Source: Zygaena filipendulae (lineage: Eukaryota; Arthropoda; Insecta; Lepidoptera; Zygaenidae). From it: a DNA stretch of 64,000 nucleotides. Numbering within the stretch: the first letter of the stretch is position 1; each line of letters starts with the position of its first letter. The stretch is taken from contig OU015665.1 in NCBI GenBank assembly GCA_907165275.2, positions 7,254,001-7,318,000 on the forward strand, given 5' to 3'. The position numbers and the translations under genes are program-made. Below the pieces are notes generated by a model. The model saw only the letters and a program-made list of their open reading frames with translations. It ran no database searches and was not told where the DNA came from. This document shows positions 29,501 through 38,401 of the stretch, one piece after another.

Positions 29501-32100
29501 CAAAAATGTTTACCATAATCTAAGATAGTTTTAATTGCATTGTAGTATGCAATTTTGACAGTAGTTAAATTTAATTAATAAAAGGTCACTCAATAAGTTC
29601 TAAGGCTAATTTCTACCGAAGAATCATCACTAAAATCATTAATTTGTTATGAAACTGTTATTTATCTGTTTTGTTAAGTATTATATTCTCTACAAATACA
29701 TGTAATAATAGTAATGACTACTTGAGTAAGCTATAGGTACATAATGTCAGCGTCACACAGGACTTAGTGATTATTACTACTTACTTAGTATTAAATTCAA
29801 AGATTGAAAGTCCAAAACTCTTTTTGATGCTCTACGTCATTAATCGGTAGATTCAATAATCCACAGAAGTCCTGGGTTCAATTAGTTACTACCCTCATGT
29901 CAGTAAAAAAAATATTTAAAAGTACTCAGCAATTAATGAGATTATAGGCTATTTAGGTTACTTAACCTGGAATTTTGTAAATACCTATTTGTTATATAGA
30001 TATGAGTACATATAAGGTATGTTAATCTCTATAGTAAGGACTCCTAAAGAAACACAGTTCAAACTGTGAGTCAGCAAGTTACAAATAGTAAACATGCAAT
30101 GTATACCTACATTGAAAAAAAAAGGGCAAAGAAAATAATAATGTACTTAGTGATAGCAAAACAAGTCATTGAAGGCATTATCTATTTGTTCACATGTTAA
30201 AGACCGACAAAAAAGTGCTGGACACTGCTAAAGCAAAAATGGTAGTTTGTAAATTGCACTTTAACTTTCTTGTTATAGTGAGATGCCACACTCGACATCA
30301 CGATATAATATGATAATGCAAATAACAATAATAATAAATCTTTATAAGTTATATTAGTGTTATATCTCCTTCTTACAATAAAATTAATGACCGAAAGAGA
30401 CACAAAGTGGAATTAAGGGCCCAGTATGATTTTTTGCAATGAACTTTTATTTTTTAAAGAAATTTTATTTCATATCAATACACATTACCCACCAATGTGT
30501 ACTGCCCACATGATTTGAAATGCGGTCCCTCCTTCCTCAAAGGGTTTTCTTCTAGACAGCACTTCCCAGAGAATTATTCCCCATGAGAACACATCACATT
30601 TCTCTGTATAGGATGACCCTTCAAACACCTGGAAAAGAAAGAAAATAGTTGTAAATTAATAAGTCATGAGGTGTCACTATATCAATATGTATACCACTTT
30701 AACTACTTAGAACTTAGTTAAAGAAGGAAATTTCTGGTAGTACCCTTCATTAGAAAAAGAAAATTTTCAGTAGTTCTATTGGTGCTATTAGTAAAACTAC
30801 TATGAATGTGCTTTAAGTAACAGATAAGTGTTGATAATAACCTCAGGAGCCATCCAAGCAGCGCTTCCTTTGTTGTTTGTCATATAAGTAGCTTTATCTG
30901 CAGCTGTACCGAAGTCACATATTTTTAGCCTCTGTCCCCCACCCACCAGCAACAGATTTGGTGGTTTTAAGTCTCTATGTATTAGAGGTTTTGGTTTCAT
31001 AGCATGAAGATAAGCAACACCCTGAAATAAAAGCATTGTTATTGGAAATATTTTAATTAATTTTAAATTTCAGTTTAGAATTTTGTACAAACTTCCAATC
31101 ACAAGCAGACATCAGTTTAAAGCCAAGCTTGTGTCGTGGAAACCAAGCAAACGTGGTATATACTACATAGAATTACTTATATATTATACTATAGATATAT
31201 TGTTGTTACTTGTTGATACTTGTTAAAAAAGTATGCTCAAAAAAATACTATACTTATTCAAAATATACACTGACAGATAATATTCAGTACTCATATTTAT
31301 TCAATTAATAACACTTCAAAATGTGGTATATAAACCCACTTGACTAGAAAGTGGAACCTAGTGTTCATTACGCAAAGTCCACCTCCATTGAGAATCAATT
31401 CTGGAACCCCTTGATTAGTGGGTATGATAACCTACTGTGCCAATCCAGTTGTCACTTATATTTATTGATTATTATTTCAAGAAAGAAAATTATAACTGAA
31501 ACTTATGCTTAAACAATGCAGATGTAACTAATAAAAAGCCAACATAATATTAGATTTTTCCACAGAATAAAAAAAAATCAAGGTAATCTGCACTTCTTTC
31601 CTAATCTGTTTTCTTAAATAATTCACAATTATTAAATACCTCGGCGCACTGCCTGGCCCAACTCATAGCATGAGCTGCAGTGTATTTGGGTTTGGGACGA
31701 TTGTGTAGAACATTATACAGGGAGCCTCCCTCAGCATATTCCATGACCAGGCAGACGTGGGCACCCTTCGTACACGCTCCATACAGTCGCACGATGTTGG
31801 GGTGCGAAACACGGGATAACTGTCGTACTTCTATCGCAAATTCACGTTTCTCAGCCTCAGAGTTAATATGTTTTATAGCCACAAACGTATCACGCCAGAC
31901 ACCTTTCCACACTACACCGAAAGCACCTTTTCCGACAACCTGTCGAGGTATTTAGATAATATAGTATCTTGCAAAATAAACTCGATCATTATTGAAAGTA
32001 AATTTCACATATTTACCGATAATTCCTTTATTTCGCTATAGTCTATCTCCTCCACAAATGTTTGATGCACGACAGGCGAATCTTGTACACAGGAAGCCAT
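5593..32100 (-). CDS. Tak1: TAK1 / MAP3K7 kinase, ten coding exons, 711 aa
   Basis: MAP3K that relays TGF-beta and IMD/NF-kB/JNK signals. Coding exons (minus strand): 32100-32017, 31939-31640, 31021-30842, 30628-30493, 29051-28951, 28709-27861, 27132-27042, 7426-7236, 6210-6100, 5685-5593. All junctions are GT/AG and phases agree. The kinase domain is about residues 22-280: glycine loop GKGAFGVV, lysine in VAIK (K51), HRDLKPPN (D145), DFG (D164), and activation loop [16 protein letters not shown] with T173, T176 and S181 matching human T184, T187 and S192. Exon 6 encodes a Ser/Asn/Pro-rich linker (268-550). Residues about 620-705 form a coiled coil resembling the mammalian TAB2/3-binding region (EEHxxLAQEYLK-like, then [19 protein letters not shown]). 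The C-terminus is shorter than in mammals. Intron 7 is 19.6 kb. Start chosen as the first ATG, directly followed by sequence resembling the TAK1 N-terminus. Confidence 0.96.
5865..5943 (-). repeat. CCGCGG-box interspersed repeat, partial
   Basis: Contains CATAGGATACTTTTTATCCC, ATTCCCACGGGAACTCC and AAAGCTAGT, the reversed 5' part of the family, inside TAK1 intron 9. Confidence 0.55.
7000..7232 (+). repeat. tRNA-derived SINE copy
   Basis: It contains a B-box-like GAGTTCGATTTCCGG (about 7029), then the shared body ending CTTGGTTTTCACGACACAAGC. Related copies lie at 31118-31440 and 56622-56890 in the opposite orientation. It ends within a few bases of the splice donor of TAK1 exon 8. Confidence 0.6.
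7481..7676 (-). repeat. CCGCGG-box interspersed repeat, copy
   Basis: Family consensus seen across the window: AGCTGTGCCCCGCGG, a CCCGCGGGAATTCC block, GTACCCTATGTCC, CAACGTGTATGC, AACAAACAAAC and an end at CGCATTTATAATATTAGTA. This copy is reversed, with ATAAATGCGAATGCGAG, GTTACGCTTTCAC and GGAATTCCCGCGGGAAC. Confidence 0.65.
7720..7885 (-). repeat. CCGCGG-box interspersed repeat, copy
   Basis: Reversed copy with TTACGCTTTCAC, CAGGGGTATAG and GGACATAGGGTACTCC; it lacks the CCGCGG end. Tandem with the copies on both sides. Confidence 0.5.
7935..8065 (-). repeat. CCGCGG-box interspersed repeat, diverged copy
   Basis: Begins ATTATCAATGCGAAAG and ends ACGCAGGCGAAGCCGTCGCG, the reversed ends of the family; the middle is degraded. 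Confidence 0.45.
8130..8245 (+). repeat. Diverged tRNA-derived SINE fragment
   Basis: Contains TAGCCACTAGTGC, a tRNA-like start, and a degenerate B box in CGGATACGATTTCCGGGTC, followed by TGATGAACACTTGTGTTTAC as in the copy at 7000. Confidence 0.45.
9694..9808 (-). CDS. Second candidate alternative first coding exon in TAK1 intron 7
   Basis: An ATG at 9808 opens a 38-codon frame ([20 protein letters not shown], then [18 protein letters not shown]) ending at a donor A|GTGAGT. The upstream DNA is CpG-rich and carries AP-1 and CRE-like words. The end phase is 1, matching TAK1 exon 8, 2.3 kb downstream. Joined, it would give about 169 residues: a short unrelated N-terminus plus the TAK1 coiled coil. 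High GC makes chance open frames common here, so this is less secure than the exon at 19462-19549. Confidence 0.3.
9810..10150 (-). promoter_or_regulatory. CpG-rich block, candidate internal promoter
   Basis: A sharp rise in GC and CpG in AT-rich surroundings, just upstream of the candidate exon at 9694-9808. It contains a perfect AP-1 word TGAGTCA (9920-9926) and GACGTCA (9929-9935), three bases apart. Several long frames cross the block on both strands, as expected from GC-rich DNA with few stops, and are not called as genes. Promoter activity is inferred. Confidence 0.35.
10480..10760. promoter_or_regulatory. Second CpG-rich block in TAK1 intron 7
   Basis: GC- and CpG-rich sequence with AACGTCACGT (about 10534) and repeated GCGCGG words. 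No exon with both splice signals was found. It may be part of the same regulatory region as 9810-10150; this is inferred from base composition only. Confidence 0.25.
11490..11545 (+). repeat. CCGACTTCC-type repeat end
   Basis: AACCGACTTCCCAAAAAGGA followed by GGAGGTTCTCAATTCG is the end of an interspersed family also seen reversed at about 21230-21300. Confidence 0.5.
12527..12753. repeat. MITE with TTCACTATGACC ends, copy 1
   Basis: Terminal inverted repeats GGGCCCTTATTCACTATGAC and, reversed, GGTCATAGTGAATGAACGCC bound about 227 bases. A second copy lies at 34790-35011. No coding capacity. Confidence 0.7.
14130..14213 (-). repeat. CCGCGG-box interspersed repeat, partial
   Basis: Reversed 5' part with GGAGTTCCTGCGGGAATTTT and GAAACCGCGGGGCACAGCTA. 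Confidence 0.6.
14537..14720 (+). repeat. CCGCGG-box interspersed repeat, diverged
   Basis: Starts ACTAGCTGTTCCTCGCGGG, then GGAGATCCCGCGG; the 3' end is lost. Confidence 0.55.
14770..14906. repeat. Short hairpin element
   Basis: Arms of about 62 bases (14770-14832 and 14845-14906) are reverse complements with few mismatches: TACACCGTGAAATTTTTGTA on the left and its complement on the right, with AGAGCCCGTCTTT next to the loop. Almost all of the element is stem, so it is a MITE or a hairpin-RNA candidate. Confidence 0.75.
16800..16875. other. Short GC-rich island in TAK1 intron 7
   Basis: About 70 bases made mostly of CCGCCC and CCGCCCG words, isolated in AT-rich DNA. Short frames cross it on both strands, without good splice signals. 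Confidence 0.3.
17485..17660 (+). repeat. CCGCGG-box repeat, subfamily shared with 46352
   Basis: Has CCGTTCCCCGCGGTTTCC, GATTCCGCGGGAATTCCGGG, then ATGTTACTCAGGGATAATG and GAAATCGGTCAAGTAGTTTT. The last two segments are shared closely with 46352-46560, marking a subfamily. Confidence 0.6.
17898..18219 (-). repeat. CRE-bearing MITE, copy 1
   Basis: TIRs GGGCATGTGGACTAATTTTT and its complement end this 322-base element. It carries two GTGACGTCAC palindromes, about 60 bases apart. Orientation is reversed relative to the copies at 33448 and 54542. Confidence 0.75.
19462..19549 (-). CDS. Candidate alternative first coding exon inside TAK1 intron 7
   Basis: An ATG at 19549 opens a 29-codon frame ([20 protein letters not shown], then LQVYVDVFM) ending at a consensus donor, A|GTGAGTAT. 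A CpG-rich block lies immediately upstream on the same strand. The exon ends after one base of a codon (phase 1), as TAK1 exon 7 does, so it could splice in frame to TAK1 exon 8 at 7426, giving a protein of about 160 residues without the kinase. The composition looks like real protein, but I recognise no family. Alternatives: first exon of an unrelated nested gene whose later exons I did not find, or chance. Confidence 0.4.
19560..19835 (-). promoter_or_regulatory. CpG-rich block upstream of candidate exon 19462-19549
   Basis: Dense CpG and GTGCGTGTGCG-type runs end within about 100 bases of the ATG at 19549. The position fits a promoter or 5' untranslated region for a minus-strand transcript. 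Frames crossing it on both strands are composition artefacts. Confidence 0.35.
20424..20762 (+). repeat. Foldback element, copy 1
   Basis: Arms of about 125 bases: GCTAAAAATAACAAAATACC and TGTGCTACCACTGATCGG on the left, complements on the right. The centre reads CTCACGAAGAGCTGGTGGCG. The homology continues past the right arm to GTTTTTGGAAGTCGGTTTTA. Confidence 0.75.
20763..21305 (-). repeat. Interspersed repeat tail with CCGACTTCC end
   Basis: Contains the family words ATTGGGAGTATACCCTTCC, CAAATCGGTTCAACCGTC and AATTTTTGGAAGTCGGTTAA, common as 3' ends of lepidopteran interspersed repeats. Frames across it are not genes. Confidence 0.5.
22134..22304 (+). repeat. CCGCGG-box interspersed repeat, near full length
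   Basis: Runs from AACTAGCTGTGCCCCTCGG through TACCCTATGTCCTTCTCTG to TTCGCATTTATACTATTAGT. Confidence 0.7.
22806..22940 (+). repeat. CCGCGG-box interspersed repeat, partial
   Basis: Starts ACTAGCTATCCCCCGCTG, then GGAGTTCCCGCGGGAATTCC; truncated at the 3' side. Confidence 0.6.
23860..24067 (+). repeat. CCGCGG-box interspersed repeat, best full-length copy
   Basis: Both ends are clear: CTAGCTGCGCCCCGCGG and CATTTATAATATTAGTAGGA. It contains GTACCCTATGTCCTTCTCTG and ACATCCAAACATCTAAACAT. This copy defines the family limits. Confidence 0.75.
24624..24816 (-). repeat. CCGCGG-box interspersed repeat, near full length
   Basis: Reversed, from ACTAACATTATAAATGCGAA to GAAGCCGCGGGGAATAGCTT. Confidence 0.65.
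25205..25667. repeat. TIR element with GTGCGTTCCGTGG ends
   Basis: Left end TAGGTGTGCGTTCCGTGG and right end CCACGGAACGCACCTTA are near-perfect inverted repeats, 463 bases apart. The interior carries a GACAGCTGTC palindrome and CTCGAGCGCG-rich sequence, and no gene. Confidence 0.6.
26145..26440 (+). repeat. Two CCGCGG-box repeats in tandem
   Basis: The first starts AACTAGCTGTTCCCTGCAG (26144); a second begins near 26264 with GGTTTCACCCGCGCTAATTT and runs to CACATTTATAATAATGA. The join suggests one copy inserted into the other or unequal exchange. Confidence 0.6.
31118..31440 (-). repeat. tRNA-derived SINE copy in TAK1 intron 2
   Basis: Begins with CAAGCTTGTGTCGTGGAAAC and carries the degraded tRNA-like part at 31370-31440. 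Same family as 56622-56890; sequence body shared including GCAAACGTGGTATATACTAC. Confidence 0.65.
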
Positions 32101-32340
32101 TGTTTTACTTATTATCACATCATCAAATTGACTAGGAAATATGTATATAAGAGTAATTTTCTTAACAATTAATAAAAATAGGTGAATCAATTTTCTTAGT
32201 ATTGTTTGGCAGAATAAAGTAACCGTGACAAAGCCGCCATCTTTTTTGAATTTTGAAAAAGATATGTCAATCAATTGTCACTTGTCACTTTATTTGTCAA
32301 TTTTTAGACTTTTTTTTTCTCTTCTTTTTGGACACTCAAT
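32101..32340 (-). promoter_or_regulatory. TAK1 proximal upstream region
   Basis: This is the unique sequence directly upstream of the TAK1 ATG, before repeat DNA begins near 32340. It is AT-rich, with no clear TATA box and several TGTCA/TGACA words (about 32265-32300). The 5' untranslated region and start site should lie here but cannot be placed. Confidence 0.35.
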
Positions 32341-32850
32341 TTTTAGACTTCTTTGAAAAGAAAGTCGAGTGAAAGCCGTACCGAAAACACGCGTGTCACG
32401 TTGTCTTCGTTATTTCAGTCACTTTTCAGCATGTATTTTGGACCCTGAGCAGGAAACTGGCTTTCAAGAGAGCCATGTTTTAACTTGGGGAACAATCAAA
32501 CATTGTCATTGGCGTTTCGCCATAATTGAATAAGTAGATGAAGAGATTTTTATTATTAAGAAACATTGTAATTGGCAAATTATAATTATAGATGCCATTA
32601 TTAAAGAAGAAAAAGAAGTTGTTTTTTTAGTTTGGCTCTGAGGTTTGGTTCGGTTGTTGACAACTTAAAACGTAGTGGTTATATACTCTTTGGTTGTTGA
32701 CGAGTGAAAGCCGTACCGAAAACACGAATATTTTAACTTGGGGGACAATCTAACATTGTCATTGGCGTTAGCAAAAATCTGAAGAGATTTTTATATTAAG
32801 AAACATTGAGACGCCATTATTATAGACGAAGAAGAAGAGGTTTGGCTCTG
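32340..32850 (+). repeat. Two tandem copies of the 54677-type repeat upstream of TAK1
   Basis: Copy one (about 32340-32625) and a shortened copy (about 32695-32845) both contain GTGAAAGCCGTACCGAAAAC and CATTGTCATTGGCGTT. They begin about 240 bases upstream of the TAK1 ATG. Confidence 0.65.
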
Positions 32851-33447
32851 TAGGTAGGTACCTCAGAACAATAACAGCTATTTTTCTGAGGTAGGTACTT
32901 AGCTTTTCACTTGGTACCATATAAATAAAACCTTTTTGGAAGTAAAAAATTAAGAAATTTTTTGATACATATCTAAAATGCCTACTCAAAATAAATTGTG
33001 ATGATAAATAAAATTATTGTATTTTTTTATTTGCGATCTGAAATGCAGTTTAGACAAATCAGTGTTCTTTTCGTTTCGCAATCGCCACTCGCTATTTACT
33101 TTTATATTGGGACTATGGAGGGTAGAGTTAAGAAGAACCATCTCTGTGCATACCTCAGGTGCATACACAATACTATACTTCATAAAGACGTATCCGTCGA
33201 GGAGCATCAATTTGTGTGGCGCTACGGTAGCTAAGTGCTAAAGATCAATTATAAAGATACTTAGCGTTATTCTACTTCCGTTTTGTTTTATTTTCAGTTT
33301 TCGCCCACTTAGGCAACTCTTCACCCCATAAACTTTTCCATTACAATTTCCCATCCCATTCAATTCGATTTTTTTCTAAACTTTTACAACAGTCAAGAAT
33401 ATAAAATAACGAAAAATTATTATAAAAAGTATATCAATCAACTAATA

Positions 33448-33771
33448 GGGATGTTGACTACTTTTGAAAATCAAAATTCTAATTAGTCCGTCAGTTAGAA
33501 AATAAAAAAACAATAGACACGTATTTTTTGCTTTTTCAAATAAATTAAAATATACAGAGATAAAGCGCATTAAAGTTTAGGATGAGGAGGTCGTGACGTC
33601 ACTAACCGCAAAACAGCCATACAAACTGTCAGAATAGTGACGTCACGCGAAATTTCAACTCAATATATCGCCGTTATTTTTTGATTAAGTAAAAAAAGAA
33701 AAAAATACGTGTCCAATATTTTTTAATAATCTACAAGACGGACTAAAAAATAAAAATTAGTCAACATGCCC
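33448..33771 (+). repeat. CRE-bearing MITE, copy 2
   Basis: Begins GGGATGTTGACTACTTTTGA and ends ATTAGTCAACATGCCC; two GTGACGTCAC palindromes. It lies between TAK1 and the ankyrin gene. Confidence 0.78.
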
Positions 33772-34179
33772 ATTGTAAGCACACTAGTCAAGAGTCAAGA
33801 CTCAAGTAGTCACCAAGCCGCACCAAGCAAAGAGTAAGTAGGTACCTACATGATAACTTCACCAAGATATTCATTTTCTCAAGCTACCTACGCTAGGGCT
33901 ATTTGAGTTATTGAGTTGTAATTTGCTGGATTTTTTTGGACACTTTTCAGCTTGCTCTCCGTATATAAGGCGGTGCTCCTTACCTCTACCCTCTATAATT
34001 GGGACATAGAATAAATGCTACCTAATAACCAAAGACAACATAAATAAGTTTATTTTTAGGTTCTTTGGATTAAAAAAACTAAATACAATTTAAGTAGTAC
34101 AATAACAAATAAACTTCCTCTTCCAATATTATTATTGCAAGTCTGTAGGTAATATCTTCAATTCTGTCCAACTAATAAA

Positions 34180-37100
34180 TTAAAAATTCTCCTCTAGGTC
34201 ACTTAAAAATTGCTCGGAATTTTTACATTTGAATAAACTGGCGACATCTTTCGGAGTTTCCCCTCTGTGGTTGGTCATATAAAGATCAGCTCCATGTCGC
34301 AACAGTATCTCTATGAGGAGGCAGTTATCACTCATTGCGGCAAAGTGAAGGGCCTGACGACCACCTGGCGCCTCTGGGTCATTGACCTCTGCCCCTTTCT
34401 CCACCAGAAGATCTATGATCAGTTCTTCTTCCTTCGTAGGTTCGCACATCATGACAAATTCTGTTAACAGTAAAAAGCTAAACTTTTTTAATGTTGTCGA
34501 GTGTCATAGAGAACTCTCCACTTTCAGCGTTAAGCGTAGGTAATTTGATTTGGTAAATGGTCCATTGGTTTCGATCAATGGATTAAGTAGGTATGGTACT
34601 TTTTGTGGTTTAAGATTGCGATTTATCGTCTTATTATTTAATTAACTAAACAACTTTATAACGTTGAATAAAAGTAGGCACTATAGAACTGGGATGATTA
34701 CTGTTCCTATGGTATGGTGAACTTTCCTATAAGTATGTAAATACTACAACTAATAAGGACGAAACATGAACGGAAAAGATTTTTATCCAGGGCCTGTAAT
34801 CACTATGACCAACAACATTCCTTGCCCATAACGCGCGTCGCAAAAAAGCAAGCCCAAACGCTCCAGATGCAAAAATATAAGAAATTTATATTTTTTATGA
34901 CAAAAGAAACGTAAATGTATTTTTTAAAGTGAAACTTCTTTGAACACGAGAGAAAAGCAGTTTAAGTGGCGCCTTAACGCGACGCATTATGGTCATAGTG
35001 AATAAGGGCCCAGCACTTGTGCGACTCCAACCATTGCATCGCCGCCGTCCACATTATATGTCGGCAGTCAATATTGGTAAAAAAATGGACCAAAGGAATT
35101 ATCCAAATCGAATATAAGAAAACTTACGAAGAAATAATCCCGTGTCCATAGGGCTTTGGCGTGGAACTAAAAGAGCTCCATGTTTGAATAGCAGCTTTGT
35201 CAGTTCTAGTGATGCTCTGGAAACGTTAAAATTTAATTTTTCACTTGCAAAATTACAATCGTATCCACATTTACTTATTTTGGTAAATATTCGTATGTAG
35301 ATTTAGTTCATCTTTAAAAGTACTATCAAACGACAGCCTTCCTAGTACCTACCTAAAATAAAAAGCTAAAAATAACAAGATACCGTTTTAATCCAAAAGA
35401 CAAAAACACGTAATATTATTAGATATTGGTTTGTGCTACCACTGATCGGTATGAAGTCGGTGACAAGCCTGCTAGTGTCTGCTTGGGTTGTTCTGCTCAC
35501 GAAGAGCTGGTGGCGGGAGTCGACTTAGCCCATCTACCCCCTCCATATTTGGCTTGTCACCGACTTCATACCGATCAGTGGTAGCACAAACCAATAATAA
35601 TATTACGTGTTTTTGTCTTTTGGATTAAAACGGTATTTTGTTATTTTTAGCTTTTTATTTTTAGCTTTTAGTTTGGTGTTTTTGGAAGTCGGTTTTTAAT
35701 GGCATGCTTTAAGAACTGTGTAGATGTTTTAATTTCAGAGATCCCGCGGAATTCTGGGATAAAAAGTAGGTACCTACCTACCCTATGTGTTATTCTGATG
35801 TAGGTACCTATAAACTATATTTTTGTGAAGTTTCATAAAAATCCATTTTTTGCGTGAAAGAGTAACAAACATCCTTTGTTACATCCATACATACAAACTT
35901 TCAAAGATTAAATACAGCTGACTATAAATAAAAAAAAAATGATGCTTAGAAGAAAGGATCACCTTCTCAAGAGGCACAGTGATAAGGGAGTCATTCCCAC
36001 ATTGTCTTTGACGTTCGGGTTCACACCTGCCTCTAGGAGTAGAGTCACGGCTTGCACGTTCCCTGAGCTCACCGCCAGGTGTAGAGCATTCCGACCGATC
36101 TGGTCGACTTGATGAATGTAGGTGCCGTTCCTAACAAAATTAGGTAGGTAACTTTAGTACCCAGGTCAACCTTTCTGGATGCAGTTAATAGAAAAAGTAG
36201 TTTAGATTATCACTAGCTGTCCCCCGCGGTTTCACCTGCAGAAACTTCGGAGTTCCCGCGGGAATTCCAGGATAAATTATACTTTGAAACCTTCCTTATG
36301 AATCACTCTATCTATTGGTGAAATCGCATAAAAATTGCTTCAGTAGTTTTTGAGTTTATCGCGAACAGACAGGCAGACGTAAGTAAGTAGGTGAATGTTA
36401 CACACGCCTCCAAAAATTCTTCATCCGCGGGCGCGATGTGCCTACTTTTATCATAATTATTAGTCAAGGCAGTACACGTTGACTGTATCTTTGTCACGAA
36501 AAAGTTGTAACTAGTAACTAGATTTAGGTATGGGTATTATGTTTTTAGATATTTGGTAGTAAGTACCTATAATAATCTTCTTCTTTATAAATAAAAATGT
36601 TTTTATGTCTGTCCTCTACGCGTTTCGAAACGATTGGTCCGATTGTGATGAAACTTTGGCGGATTGTTCTGCCTGCGTCCGCGAAGGTTCCTGATACCTA
36701 CCCCAAACTCACGCGGGCGAAACCGCGGGGCACAGCTAGTACGGAATAATAATAACCGTACTAAGTAGGTAGAGTAAAGAGTTGCATTAGCCGAAAAGAA
36801 AATGCCACTGATCATCGAACTCTGGATCGGTCTCAAAAGACTTCATAGAGTCAAACATAAATATGACTTAACACTAGCCAGTAGTCATCCAACCAGCTAA
36901 ATTCATATCACGTGACTGAGTAGCGTTAGATATCATCACTAATGGAAGAAGTTGTAAAAAATATAAATAAACATTGAACCTTATGAGAATTTCAAGCAAA
37001 TGATCGTTTCCGGTCTCCGCGGCTTCGAGAAATTCGCTGCTCGTATGGAAGAAGTCGACGACATCTTGGTGCTCCTTTTTACTCACAACGGATACCACAG

Positions 37101-37191
37101 ATGTAGTGGAGGCGATGTCCAGAGATCTTGGGGATCCGGGGTAAGAAGGAATGTGTGCGTCCAGGGAACTGTCCGAGAGTTCTGCAACCAT
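34180..37191 (-). CDS. Ankyrin-repeat protein, four exons, 249 aa
   Basis: Exons: 37191-36980, 36130-35963, 35216-35128 and 34460-34180; all GT/AG with matching phases. The N-terminus (MVAELSDSSLDAHIPSYPGS) is Ser-rich and followed by about five ankyrin repeats: a degenerate one at FLEAAETGNDHLLEILIR, then IGRNALHLAVSSGNVQAVTL, VGMTPLSLCLLRRASLELTK, a degenerate repeat in EEELIIDLLVEKGAEVN, and GGRQALHFAAMSDNCLLIEI with HRGETPKDVASLF. Such repeats bind other proteins. No SOCS box, kinase, membrane segment or other domain was seen, so it is probably a small cytosolic or nuclear adaptor. The ATG at 37191 was preferred; a TTGCAG just inside could be an acceptor, so an upstream exon is possible. 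Family not recognised. Confidence 0.82.
34790..35011. repeat. MITE with TTCACTATGACC ends, copy 2
   Basis: Bounded by GGGCCTGTAATCACTATGAC and GGTCATAGTGAATAAGGGCC. Its interior (CCTTGCCCATAACGCGCG, GCTCCAGATGC) matches copy 1 reversed. It lies between exons 3 and 4 of the ankyrin gene. Confidence 0.7.
35356..35698 (+). repeat. Foldback element, copy 2
   Basis: Same arms and centre as 20424-20762, in the same orientation, with the same GGAAGTCGGTTTT extension. It lies in intron 2 of the ankyrin gene. Confidence 0.75.
35735..35910 (+). repeat. CCGCGG-box interspersed repeat in ankyrin-gene intron
   Basis: Contains GAGATCCCGCGGAATTCTGG and TACCTACCCTATGTGTTATT; ends with ACATCCATACATACAAAC. 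Confidence 0.5.
36212..36385 (+). repeat. CCGCGG-box interspersed repeat, partial
   Basis: Starts ACTAGCTGTCCCCCGCGG, then GAGTTCCCGCGGGAATTCC; lies in intron 1 of the ankyrin gene. Confidence 0.6.
36586..36740 (-). repeat. CCGCGG-box repeat, different 3' half
   Basis: Reversed; ends GAAACCGCGGGGCACAGCTA. The other half (TCTGTCCTCTACGCGTTTCG, GATTGGTCCGATTGTGATG) belongs to another subfamily. Confidence 0.55.
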
Positions 37192-37864
37192 GCAATGGTT
37201 CAATTAGTGGCAATGATTAAGTGAGAGTCAAGCTTACCTATAGACTAGATAAATTAGGTACCTACCCGCGCTAACTGCAAAACTCCCTCGGGAACGATGT
37301 GGTATATTACCTGCTTAATAAAACAAAAAACTTATCTGTTGATCCAGGATAAGCCTAGTTGAATCGTCATGCTAAATTTCGTCAAACAGTTTTTTCGTGA
37401 GGCCCTTTTTAGGTACAAACCTACACTGAAATTAACGATTTACTAAGTAATTCAGTTATAAAAATATTTTTATACCTAACTATAGGTATAACCTACACAA
37501 TAAAAGATTTGAACCTTCCTATGGTACCTACTTAGGTACTAAGTACTTATAACGAAGGACGTAAAGATTGAAATGGATGAAAAAAGTTAGGTACCCAAAT
37601 TGTTCATACATAGATACGTAGGATTAGGTTTAGGTTAGGGATTACACAATCATATTTGGTCGGTGCGACATCTTATGTAAATGCAAAGATCCTTCTTAAA
37701 TTGAATATTATTTATTTATTCATAGTATACAGCTATTATTAATTTTATGCAAACAGTTAAAGAATAGTAGATATTAGAAAATACAATCTGATAATCAAGT
37801 AAAAAAAAAAAACAACGTATTCTTTTATTTGTATGCTGAATTCGGGATTGGGTATTTTCCAAGG

Positions 37865-38166
37865 TATGAATATCAAAATTCTAATTAGTCCGTCAGTTAG
37901 AAAATAAAAAAATAATAGACACTTTTTTTTTTGCTTTTTCAATTTAATGAAAATGAACATAGATAAAGCGCATTAAAGTTTAGGGTGGGGGGCTCGTGAC
38001 GTCAATATTCATTATAAGCGCCATACAAACCGCACTGAATTGTGACGTCACGCGAAATTTCAACTCAATATATCTCTGTTATTTTTTGAGTACGTAAAAA
38101 ACGAAAAAATACGTGTCCAATATTTTTTACACGAAGGACTAAAAAAAAATTTTTTGTCAAGTAGCC
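37865..38166 (+). repeat. CRE-bearing MITE, copy 3
   Basis: Starts within the left TIR (TATCAAAATTCTAATTAGTC), so it has lost the very end. It carries GTGACGTCAA and GTGACGTCAC. It lies just upstream of the ankyrin gene. Confidence 0.7.
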
Positions 38167-38401
38167 AATTGCTGATTTCGGAAGTTGTCGTTGTCACCCT
38201 GAGCCGAGGAATATTATAACTATAGGTAGGCTTAACGAGCCTATATAGGTAGGCTTAACGAGCCTATAGCCCAATATTTCTAATCCCATTCTTTATGTTA
38301 GGTACCTACATAATACGTATACATTGGTAATTGGTTTGTAAATCCAAGCAGGTATATAGTAGTACCCACAGTAGTATCAGATAAAATAGTACAAAAACTT
38401 A

